Assembly: GCF_003148745.1 (NCBI RefSeq)
Contig: NZ_QGGU01000002.1
Location: 372,001-436,000 of the forward strand
DNA: 64,000 nucleotides
Origin: Pleionea mediterranea
GTDB taxonomy: Bacteria > Pseudomonadota > Gammaproteobacteria > Enterobacterales > Kangiellaceae
Direction: 5' to 3'
The notes under the pieces are model-generated. The model did not search any database and was not told the DNA's origin. It saw only the letters and a list, made by a program, of their open reading frames with translations. The position numbers were made by a program, and so were the translations under genes. Shown here one piece after another: positions 1 to 7,253 of the stretch. Every line of letters begins with the position of its first letter. Positions within the stretch are counted from its first letter, which is position 1.

Positions 1-570
1 TTGCCGCTGCTTTAATTCATCCGCCAAGCTTGAATGGAATAGCGACAAATAATCAGCTTGGTTGGTGTTGGTCTCGGTTTGTTTTGAATACTTTTCAATG
101 ACTTGTGCTTTTGCGTGATTGTATGTGGTTGCGGAGTGCACTTGTGTTTTGTTAACAACATGTTCTGATTTGTTATTCATATTGTTTCTATTCTTATCTT
201 TTGACTCTAATTTTCTGTTATCTATTTTTAGAATATCTTTTTCTTGATTTTGAATTTTATTTTTGTCTGTATTTTCGAGGAGGATATCTAACGCTTGTTT
301 TTCTTGCGGCTCTTTTGATTGAGGTTCTTTTGCTTGAGTTTTTTTTGGCACAGGGTTAACAGATTTTTCGTTGATAATAGCAATGGTCAGTGATGGCGTT
401 GTGTATTTAGCTGCATTGGTTGTTGTAACAAAATCTGTTGCAAAAATAGCGTTAGAAGAATCGTCTTTATTGGCGATTAGAACATAAATAACGAGCGCAT
501 GAGCCGATAAGGAAAAAAAGCTTGCCCAGAGTAACGTGCGGTGACGCTTTAATGAATTCCTGAGTGGCAT
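1..570 (-). CDS. TonB-like energy transducer, N-terminal part (partial)
   Basis: The reading frame opens with ATG at 568-570 on the minus strand and runs off the window edge with 190 codons and no stop. It begins with a basic cytoplasmic stub, then one hydrophobic segment at about residues 14-32, then a long polar Lys/Gln/Asn/Glu-rich stretch. This is the layout of TonB/TolA-type proteins: an inner-membrane anchor followed by an extended periplasmic spacer. The Pro-Lys repeats of classical TonB are weak, and the diagnostic C-terminal domain lies outside the window, so TolA-like or another anchored periplasmic protein is possible. A Shine-Dalgarno-like AGGAAA precedes the start. Confidence 0.55.
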   Translation of the reverse strand, partial: MPLRNSLKRHRTLLWASFFSLSAHALVIYVLIANKDDSSNAIFATDFVTTTNAAKYTTPSLTIAIINEKSVNPVPKKTQAKEPQSKEPQEKQALDILLENTDKNKIQNQEKDILKIDNRKLESKDKNRNNMNNKSEHVVNKTQVHSATTYNHAKAQVIEKYSKQTETNTNQADYLSLFHSSLADELKQRQ

Positions 571-763
571 ATTGCTTATGCAAGTTTCCTGTCGGCTTGT
601 GTGTACTGCAGTCGTATAAAATTAAAGATTATTGATAGTCATTTCTCCCATACCCACTAAGTCATACTATTTAATGCTGGATATGAAATGCTGGGTTAGG
701 TATGAAATGCTGATTTGAACTATCGGCTTTATGACTGCCGGGAAACAGTAAAGTTCCTTTTAC

Positions 764-1693
764 TTAAGCTTTTAATAAGGGAACATCAAGAAAGCTTGCC
801 AGAGCTTCGGCATCGTTTAGCAGTTGCTGTTTATTGCCATGATCCATCACACAGAGCCGACGACCATCACTTAATACCAGGTTTAACTCATAGCTGTGGT
901 AGGCACTTTTATCTCCGGTCACGTATTCCTGAATCACTTGTAGCGCGACAATATCGTTTAGTGAAGCGTGATCTTTACAGCGTTGAATATGTTGTGGACT
1001 GGATTGCTTGATACGGCCCTTCCAATAGTAGCCAAGCTGTTTATCAAACTGTCGAGGGTTGCCGATTAAATACAGCATGGCCGCACCAATCAGAAAGAAG
1101 AAACTGCCAATCAATCCGGGTATCCATTCGCCAGTATTGACAATAAAAAGAATTGAGAACACTGCACCAAAGATCATAAACAACGAACAAAATAACACTA
1201 ATTGAACACTGGGTTTTACGATCACTTTATTGTTATCAACAACTTTAAGCAGGTGCGTTTTAAAGTTACTGCCGCCCCGTTTTAGCGGTGTCCAGTCTAG
1301 CGTTTCCGGTTTAAAGTCTGATGCAAGAGTGGGGGTGAGTGACTCATCAATATCGAATAAGTCATTTTTTTCTAATAAATTATGGGTTGAAGTTTTGCGT
1401 TCAACAGCGCTTGATTGCGGCGAAATCGGTTCCGAAATGACGGTGCTGGCCTGTTGATGCTGCCGAATTTTTATAATGATGGGTATTAGCGTAAGTGCGA
1501 AACCCGCAATAATAATCAGATAGGCATTGTCTGAAATCATACGAGCATCATGGGCACTCATCAGGTGCTCGAGCAATTGAGGCGACGACTGGCTGATAAA
1601 GCCCGCCATGATCAGGACGCTGCCAACCGCTGGCAGTAACTTGGGTGTGCGTGATGGTTTTAATCGTTCCGTTGAGCCAACGTGTCGTGTCAT
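764..1693 (-). CDS. Multi-pass membrane protein of unknown function
   Basis: A 309-residue protein I cannot assign to a named family. It has four hydrophobic segments, at about residues 20-35, 57-76, 163-185 and 191-211, arranged as two hairpins separated by a polar linker of about 85 residues. The C-terminal 95 residues are soluble and contain a Tyr-Glu-Leu-x-Leu-Val-Leu-x-Asp-Gly-Arg-Arg pattern followed by a helical end, reminiscent of membrane proteins with a small PH-like cytoplasmic domain that reads as 'level from Asp-Gly'. It lies 16 bp downstream of cca on the same strand, so it could be co-transcribed. Function unknown. Confidence 0.7.
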   Translation of the reverse strand: MTRHVGSTERLKPSRTPKLLPAVGSVLIMAGFISQSSPQLLEHLMSAHDARMISDNAYLIIIAGFALTLIPIIIKIRQHQQASTVISEPISPQSSAVERKTSTHNLLEKNDLFDIDESLTPTLASDFKPETLDWTPLKRGGSNFKTHLLKVVDNNKVIVKPSVQLVLFCSLFMIFGAVFSILFIVNTGEWIPGLIGSFFFLIGAAMLYLIGNPRQFDKQLGYYWKGRIKQSSPQHIQRCKDHASLNDIVALQVIQEYVTGDKSAYHSYELNLVLSDGRRLCVMDHGNKQQLLNDAEALASFLDVPLLKA

Positions 1694-1708
1694 AGCAATA
1701 GCTCCCCG

Positions 1709-2953
1709 TTATGTATGAGATGTATTAGATGTATGAGATTGTTTGATGGCCTTGGCTTTATTCACCCGCAGTTGATGCACTCGCTCGCCTATTTGTTTGC
1801 CTGTGTACCCTTCGGCAATGATTGCCTGTGTATCGATGTTATTGGTTTCGGCCAGCAATTGTTGCAGGTAAACACGTTGCGGATAAGGTCGTTGTTCAAA
1901 TCCGGTACGGCCCCTAAAGTCAGCTTCACAGGCGAGTAAAAAATTTTCAAACAATTGTGGTTGTCGATAGGCCGAGGTTTTTTCCAGTAACTTTATTAAT
2001 GTGGCAGGCTTTAACTCAAAGGCTTTATGGCTGTGCAAATGAAACTCGGATGTTAAGCACGCCAGCTTATTCAATTGGTTGGGCACTTTTAATCGTCGAC
2101 ACACTTGCTGAATGATTTTTACCCCTGTTTTTTCATGGCCGCGATGGCTTGGCCACTCCTGTTTTGGCGTGACGCCTTTTCCTAAATCATGGCACAGGGC
2201 GGCAAATCGCACCGATAAATCATCACTTAATAAAGCCGCCTGTTGCAACACCATCATGGTATGAATGCCGCTGTCGATTTCCGGGTGCCATTCGGGTGGA
2301 TTGGGAACGCCCCACAGGCAATCGAGTTCCGGGAAAAAACATTTGAGCGCGCCGGTTTGCTGCAGCAGGGTAAAGTAAATCTCGGGTGAAGTTTCTTGCA
2401 ATGCACGTTCGGTTTCTTTCCAGATACGCTCGGGCGTTAGGGCATTCAATTCACCCGACTGACTCAGCTGCGTCATTAACGCCAGAGTTTCATCGGCAAC
2501 AGTAAAACCCAGATGATGATATCGGGCTGCGAATCGGGCGACTCTTAACACGCGTAATGGATCTTCGATAAAGGCATCGGACACGTGGCGCAGTTTTTTT
2601 TGTTTTAAATCATCAAGGCCATTGTAAGGATCAATCAGTGTGCCATTGTCATCCTGTGCCATGGCGTTAATGGTCAAATCGCGACGTTGAAGATCTTGCT
2701 CAAGGGTAACATCGGGCGCAAAGTAGCAATCAAACCCGTGATACCCAGCACCACTTTTACGTTCGGTGCGGGCCAGTGCGTATTCTTCTTTGGTCTCAGG
2801 GTGCAGAAAAACAGGGAAGTCTTTGCCAACCTGTTGATAGCCTTGATCAAGCAATTGTTGCGGTGTGGCGTTTACCACTACCCAGTCTTTTTCTGTCACA
2901 GGGCGATTTAATAAGGCGTCGCGCACTGCGCCGCCAACCAGATAAATATCCAT
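1709..2953 (-). CDS. cca: Multifunctional CCA tRNA nucleotidyltransferase
   Basis: Adds or repairs the 3' CCA end of tRNAs. The N-terminus carries the class II nucleotidyltransferase signature GGAVRD followed by a DxxVxDWVV-like strand, then the [10 protein letters not shown] motif. The C-terminal half has an HD phosphohydrolase motif (CHDLGKG), the mark of the proteobacterial multifunctional form with phosphatase/2',3'-cyclic phosphodiesterase activity. The chosen ATG gives 414 residues against about 412 in E. coli and starts [12 protein letters not shown]; a TTG four codons upstream is the alternative. The start lies 4 nt after the stop of the DUF4870 gene, so translation may be coupled. 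The C-terminus ends in an odd Ser-His-Thr repeat encoded by a 9-bp tandem repeat. Confidence 0.95.
   Translation of the reverse strand: MDIYLVGGAVRDALLNRPVTEKDWVVVNATPQQLLDQGYQQVGKDFPVFLHPETKEEYALARTERKSGAGYHGFDCYFAPDVTLEQDLQRRDLTINAMAQDDNGTLIDPYNGLDDLKQKKLRHVSDAFIEDPLRVLRVARFAARYHHLGFTVADETLALMTQLSQSGELNALTPERIWKETERALQETSPEIYFTLLQQTGALKCFFPELDCLWGVPNPPEWHPEIDSGIHTMMVLQQAALLSDDLSVRFAALCHDLGKGVTPKQEWPSHRGHEKTGVKIIQQVCRRLKVPNQLNKLACLTSEFHLHSHKAFELKPATLIKLLEKTSAYRQPQLFENFLLACEADFRGRTGFEQRPYPQRVYLQQLLAETNNIDTQAIIAEGYTGKQIGERVHQLRVNKAKAIKQSHTSNTSHT
1712..1738. repeat. 9-bp tandem repeat at the 3' end of cca
   Basis: Three 9-bp units (TGTATGAGA, TGTATTAGA, TGTATGAGA on the + strand) lie in frame at the 3' end of cca and encode its last residues SHTSNTSHT. 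It looks like slippage-derived sequence that extends the protein tail. Confidence 0.7.
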
Positions 2954-2957
2954 TCTG

Positions 2958-3239
2958 TTAGTCAATTAACCTAAGCGAAAAAGGGTAGCGATAATACTCA
3001 CCTTCATTGGCTTTGATCCCTGCCACAATAATAAATACCAGCCACAGCACCAGTGGGCCAATAATGGCACCAAAAGGCACTATAATCCCGGCAAAGGCAA
3101 GGAAATGACAAAACATGGCCATCTGTTTATCGTCGTAACTGAGCTCGGAGCTTGAACCGGCTGGCGTAGCATGGGTGTCATCGGCTCCAGATTGATGATT
3201 GCTTTGAGGCTCGTTTTGATTGGATTGATTAGGGTCCAT
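2958..3239 (-). CDS. DUF4870-type small membrane protein, internally shortened
   Basis: A 93-residue protein with a polar Asn/Gln/Ser-rich N-terminus (about 35 residues) and then the usual DUF4870 start, with the pattern [12 protein letters not shown]...[13 protein letters not shown]. The usual family end, [13 protein letters not shown], also is present. In the family as I know it, these two parts are separated by about 45-50 residues containing the FVDEQGKEALNFQ-type motif and another helix; here LVLWL runs straight into [11 protein letters not shown]. The gene therefore looks like an in-frame internal deletion. It ends 4 nt before cca. Whether it is functional is unclear; two membrane helices could still form. 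Confidence 0.75.
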   Translation of the reverse strand: MDPNQSNQNEPQSNHQSGADDTHATPAGSSSELSYDDKQMAMFCHFLAFAGIIVPFGAIIGPLVLWLVFIIVAGIKANEGEYYRYPFSLRLID

Positions 3240-3438
3240 AGCGACTCCTCCAATGTTATCGGGTTATTGTTTAAGATAAACAGACTTTATAGCTAGAGTG
3301 TAACCAATCGGACAGGGTTCGTCAGCTTTCACAGGCCGCAGCAACCTGTGCCGGCATTAATTCCCTTTTCAATGGCGGCCGGGTTGCTTACTATATGGCC
3401 AGATAATGCAATTTTCGAAGGAATAGTCAGACACTTTT

Positions 3439-5115
3439 ATGTATGAACGTTTTTATGGGCTAAAAGATCGGCCATTCTCGATTGCGCCCGATCCCAGATT
3501 TCTGTTTATGAGCCATCGCCACAAAGAGGCTTTGGCTCATCTGGCCTATGGCATACGTCATGGAGCGGGCTTTGTGTTGCTGACCGGCGAAGTGGGCACT
3601 GGCAAAACAACCATTTGCCGGCAAATGTTGCGAAAGCTTCCCGAAAACACCCGTCTGGCGTTTATATTGAATCCCATGCTGGATGCGGTTGAGCTGCTGG
3701 CGTCGCTGTGCGATGAGTTGGGTGTTGATTACAATCATGATAACTATTCGTTAAAACAGTTGACAGATAATCTGACTCGGTTTTTATTGCAGTGCCATCA
3801 GGACAATATCAATGTGGTATTGATGATCGATGAAGCGCAAAATCTGGCGCCCGAAGTGTTGGAACAAATTCGATTATTGACCAATCTGGAAACAGATCAA
3901 CGTAAGTTATTACAGATCATTTTAGTGGGTCAGCCGGAGCTTCAGGAATTACTGGCACGCAAGCAGTTACGTCAGTTAGCGCAACGAGTCACCGCCCGCT
4001 ATCATCTACGGCCACTGGATCAACAGGAAACGCGCTTTTACATTGAGCATCGACTGCGCATTGCCGGTACACAGAATAATGTGTTCACCGCTCAGGGCAT
4101 AAAAGCGGCGTACCATTATTCCGATGGGATCCCAAGATTGATCAATAATTTATGCGACCGTGCCATGATGGCCGCCTACAGTCAGGACAGTAAAAAAGTC
4201 AGTGACAAACACATTAAGATCGCCGCAGAAGAAACCATGCCACTGGAAGCATCTGATAAGGGAGCGGTGGGTATTGCTTATTGGAAAGTTGCGGCGGCTT
4301 TAATGCTAGTGTTGGTTGTTGGAATTTTAATTGGTCAGTTTACCGGTGGTGGAAATAATGTTCAGAAACCATCGACCACCTCATCGGTTCAGTCCCCCGT
4401 AGTATCGGAATCAACGACAAAGAATCCAGCCCAGGTAAATACCAATCCTGAGAATAAACAGACCGCCAGTCAAAGTTCTGTTGTAAATCTTTCGGATCGT
4501 AATGCATTATTTCAACATCTTCTGGGGCAAGGGCGTGCCGATGACACCGGAGAGTTTGCCCAACAAGTGTTGTCGAAACGATGGCAGCTCGATTATCAGC
4601 CCGAGCGCGATGGCGAGTTTTGTCGTTTTGTGAACGATTATCGATTACAGTGTGTAAAAGGTGTCGAGAGCTGGCAGGCGATTGAAGAACTGAATCGTCC
4701 GGTGAATTTGCAGCTTGAAGATAACAACGGCAATATCAGCTGGTTAACTTTGCATCGAGTGGAGCAAGATAATGTTGATATAGAAACCGTCGCTGGTCGT
4801 CGCTGGGTTTCTCAGGACTGGTTGCTGTCGCTGTGGAATCGACAGTATCAAATGATATGGCAGGCACCGCCAGGTTACAGTCGCCCGGTTCGATACGGTG
4901 ATCGGGGTGATGAAGTAAATTGGCTTGCGCAACGTATGGCGTTTTTGTATTCCGACGACAGTTTAAAAAGCCGACAAGTGTTTGATGCGCAAATGGAGCA
5001 GCTATTGACCGACTTTCAATCGCGACATGGTTTAAAGGCCGATGGTATTGCGGGTATTAACACACTAATTCAGTTAAATACTTCTACCATAAAAAATATA
5101 CCCACACTTCGCTAA
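3439..5115 (+). CDS. exeA: ExeA/GspA-like AAA ATPase with peptidoglycan-binding domain
   Basis: 558 residues beginning MYERFYGLKDRPFSI, the standard start of ExeA/GspA proteins. An AAA ATPase domain carries Walker A GEVGTGKTT (residues 50-58) and Walker B VLMIDEA (127-133). A single membrane helix follows at about 282-300, then a Ser/Thr/Gln-rich periplasmic linker, and a C-terminal peptidoglycan-binding-like helical domain ending near ...GLKADGIAGINTL. In Aeromonas ExeA works with ExeB to insert the type II secretion secretin through the cell wall, which fits the gspB-like gene 54 bp downstream. No other type II secretion genes are in the window, as is usual for this detached pair. Confidence 0.9.
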   Translation: MYERFYGLKDRPFSIAPDPRFLFMSHRHKEALAHLAYGIRHGAGFVLLTGEVGTGKTTICRQMLRKLPENTRLAFILNPMLDAVELLASLCDELGVDYNHDNYSLKQLTDNLTRFLLQCHQDNINVVLMIDEAQNLAPEVLEQIRLLTNLETDQRKLLQIILVGQPELQELLARKQLRQLAQRVTARYHLRPLDQQETRFYIEHRLRIAGTQNNVFTAQGIKAAYHYSDGIPRLINNLCDRAMMAAYSQDSKKVSDKHIKIAAEETMPLEASDKGAVGIAYWKVAAALMLVLVVGILIGQFTGGGNNVQKPSTTSSVQSPVVSESTTKNPAQVNTNPENKQTASQSSVVNLSDRNALFQHLLGQGRADDTGEFAQQVLSKRWQLDYQPERDGEFCRFVNDYRLQCVKGVESWQAIEELNRPVNLQLEDNNGNISWLTLHRVEQDNVDIETVAGRRWVSQDWLLSLWNRQYQMIWQAPPGYSRPVRYGDRGDEVNWLAQRMAFLYSDDSLKSRQVFDAQMEQLLTDFQSRHGLKADGIAGINTLIQLNTSTIKNIPTLR

Positions 5116-5169
5116 CTCTTTGGTGTGAGTTTATCTCTTGTGTTACAAACATTATTACAGTGAAAATGA

Positions 5170-6129
5170 ATGTCAATATTATTAAATGCGTTAAATAAAT
5201 CGAATAACGAACAGGAATCTGCCGAAGCGCTGGATGAGCTGATTGAAGAGCCCGTTAAAACCGGTAATGAATCGGAGCAGACGGCTGATTCTGACGTGGC
5301 TGACACTGATGTGACTGACTCAGATGTGAGAGAGGCTTCATCGTTTAATATGATGGCGGTTATGTTTGGCTTTTTAAGCTTGATCGTTATATTGCTGTTG
5401 GTCATTGTTTTTTTATTGTTGCAGCAAGGGGATGATCCAACTGCACAAATAACAAAGCAACTGTCTCAGGACAGACTTCAAACTCAGTCATCACCATTAA
5501 ATTCTTCTGCGGAAAAAGTAATTGCAGAAAATCATTCTTCAGTCAATAAATCATCGGGCAATAAACCGGAAGTATCGCTCACAGAAAATCCTGTTAGTGA
5601 AAAATCAAATAGAACACAACCGGAACATTCTGCGTCCTCTAAAAACGAAGAGTCATTATCAGCAAGCAATGACCAATATTTTGAATCATTTAAACCAGAG
5701 AAGCAGGCCGTAGAAAGAATTACAAAAACAGAAACATATAATGACAACTCTCAAGCGGACATGTCAGGAAGTAAGCAACATCATAATGAACAGCTTGCGA
5801 ATCAGAGCTCTAATGTTGCTAACTCTTCAGCAACAGAGTCTTCAGGTAAGTCTTCTACTTCATCATCTTCTCAGAACCCGCAAATTAATAAAGCATTACC
5901 CATTAAAGAGTTTGACCAACTCACCGAAATTGAACAGTTAATGGTAAATGAAATTACTCTGGACGCCCACGTCTATTCTGAAGAAGCATCACAACGATTT
6001 ATTTTTATGAATGATGCATTGATCCAGGAAGGTGAGAAAATTATTAATAGTTGGTATCTGGAGTCCATAGAGCCGGATGGAATCGTAGTTAATAATGGTG
6101 TTTTAAGAGTCAATATAGAAAAACAGTAA
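5170..6129 (+). CDS. gspB: General secretion pathway protein B (ExeB/GspB-like)
   Basis: A 319-residue protein starting MSILLNALNK, typical of GspB. It has an acidic cytoplasmic N-terminus, one membrane helix at about 61-85, a long low-complexity Ser/Asn/Glu/Lys linker (about 90-245) and a compact C-terminal domain of about 65 residues with the pattern RFIFMN...GEKI...W.LESI.PDGIV.NNG. The last part matches the GspB/T2SSB domain, which pairs with ExeA in assembling the outer-membrane secretin. It follows exeA on the same strand and is presumably co-transcribed. The linker is Ser-rich and likely to vary in length between strains. Confidence 0.88.
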   Translation: MSILLNALNKSNNEQESAEALDELIEEPVKTGNESEQTADSDVADTDVTDSDVREASSFNMMAVMFGFLSLIVILLLVIVFLLLQQGDDPTAQITKQLSQDRLQTQSSPLNSSAEKVIAENHSSVNKSSGNKPEVSLTENPVSEKSNRTQPEHSASSKNEESLSASNDQYFESFKPEKQAVERITKTETYNDNSQADMSGSKQHHNEQLANQSSNVANSSATESSGKSSTSSSSQNPQINKALPIKEFDQLTEIEQLMVNEITLDAHVYSEEASQRFIFMNDALIQEGEKIINSWYLESIEPDGIVVNNGVLRVNIEKQ

Positions 6130-6163
6130 ATACGCATAAAATAAAAATATAAAGGAGAGTCCT

Positions 6164-6706
6164 ATGAAAATTCTTAAGTATTTGGTGGTGGGTCTTATCG
6201 TTCTGGTTGTGGCGATAGTGATTGTTGGATTTACTTTGCCTTCTGAGTACTCGGTATCCAGAGAAGTGCATATAAAGGCTGAACCTGAAGCTGTGTACAA
6301 TAATATATCTGACTTTAAACAGTGGCGTCATTGGGGAGTCTGGTTTGAACGTGATCCGGAAATGAAAGTGACCTATAAGGGTACGCCGGGTCATGCCGGG
6401 CATAGCTCATCCTGGGAGAGTGCATCACAGGGAAATGGTGCTATGACATTAAAAGAAATAGAGCTGAATAAATTCATCGAGTACGATCTTATTTTTCCTG
6501 ATATTGAAATGAGCTCAACCGGAACCATCGAGTTAAAAAATACCGATGAAGGAACTAAGGTTGTTTGGACTGATCGTGGTGATGTTGGCAGTGATCTTGT
6601 TGGTCGTTATTTTGTATTATTTATTGATGATTTATTAGGGCCGGACTTTGAAGCTGGATTAGCTAAATTAAAGAAGTTAACAGAAAGTGGTTCGAATAAA
6701 TCATGA
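6164..6706 (+). CDS. SRPBCC-family (polyketide cyclase-like) membrane-anchored protein
   Basis: 180 residues with a strong ribosome site (AAAGGAGAG) before the ATG. An N-terminal membrane helix (about residues 4-25) is followed by an SRPBCC/START-like fold. Family patterns are visible: an early SREVHIKAEPEAVYNNISDF strand-helix, W..WGVWF, a central G.MTL..IE...I.Y.L.F strand, and a C-terminal amphipathic helix after LLGPDFEAGLAKLK. Such domains bind hydrophobic ligands; the ligand here cannot be read from sequence. It lies 34 bp after gspB but probably has an unrelated role. Confidence 0.85.
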   Translation: MKILKYLVVGLIVLVVAIVIVGFTLPSEYSVSREVHIKAEPEAVYNNISDFKQWRHWGVWFERDPEMKVTYKGTPGHAGHSSSWESASQGNGAMTLKEIELNKFIEYDLIFPDIEMSSTGTIELKNTDEGTKVVWTDRGDVGSDLVGRYFVLFIDDLLGPDFEAGLAKLKKLTESGSNKS

Positions 6707-6841
6707 GTTGAAAAGTTAATAAGCTGTAAAAATATAGGCTTGATCTTACCGCGCCAGTCAAAAGAGCTCTAGGTAAGCAGGCAGTATAGCTTTGTCATAA
6801 TTGGTTCTTCGGGTTTTAGTGTGACTCAATTAAGCTCAAAA

Positions 6842-7072
6842 TCATTCATACCGCACACATCCACTGGCATGGACGCCAGTGGAAGTTATTGTCAGCCATG
6901 GAAGGCTGTCAATAACGGTGTGTTGATAGGTATGAGTGATTTTGAGGAGCCCGCAGGGATTAATTGTTGGAGCGTAGGGCCTTTTGCCTTCTTTTTGGCT
7001 CTTGAAAAAGAAGGTCGCCCAAAGGGGCGAAACAGAGGTGATGAAGTAAAGTCGATGTTAATCTGTTTTTGA
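6842..7072. repeat. Structured non-coding repeat element (multi-branched hairpins)
   Basis: The 547-bp gap between the SRPBCC gene and the EAL gene holds nested inverted repeats. An outer stem pairs TCATTCATACC (6842-6852) with GGTATGAGTGA (6929-6939), continued by CACAC (6854-6858) with GTGTG (6918-6922). Inside are a perfect 8-bp hairpin (6861-6868 with 6875-6882) and a 13-bp hairpin with one mismatch (6885-6897 with 6904-6916). Downstream, a 10-bp stem CCTTCTTTTT / AAAAAGAAGG is flanked by GGGC and GCCC. An 83-codon frame across it encodes nothing recognisable and breaks no structure, so I read the region as a non-coding dispersed element or structured RNA. Nothing else was seen in the gap except the terminator at its end. 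Confidence 0.55.
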
Positions 7073-7187
7073 ATTTATGGTTTTAAAATATCGACTCTCC
7101 ACTTAAATTGTGTTCTTTTCATATTGCTGCCAGATCGAGTTATAGTTTATGTACATAAATAAAAAAACATTAGTACTACATTTAAAG

Positions 7188-7230
7188 CCGCAACTGGCTT
7201 GTCTGATGACAAACCCGTTGCGGTTTTTTT
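7188..7230 (+). terminator. Rho-independent terminator-like hairpin
   Basis: A 7-bp perfect stem CCGCAAC / GTTGCGG with an inner loop that can pair further, followed by seven T residues on the + strand. It would stop rightward transcription coming from the structured element; in the minus direction it has only a weak T-run after the convergent EAL gene. Confidence 0.7.
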
Positions 7231-7253
7231 ATGGAATGAAATATTAGTCGGAA

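Noticed and set aside
6821-7072. 83-codon plus-strand frame in the gap after the SRPBCC gene
   Set aside because: It crosses paired hairpins, has no ribosome site and its translation looks like the by-product of a repeat; treated as non-coding.
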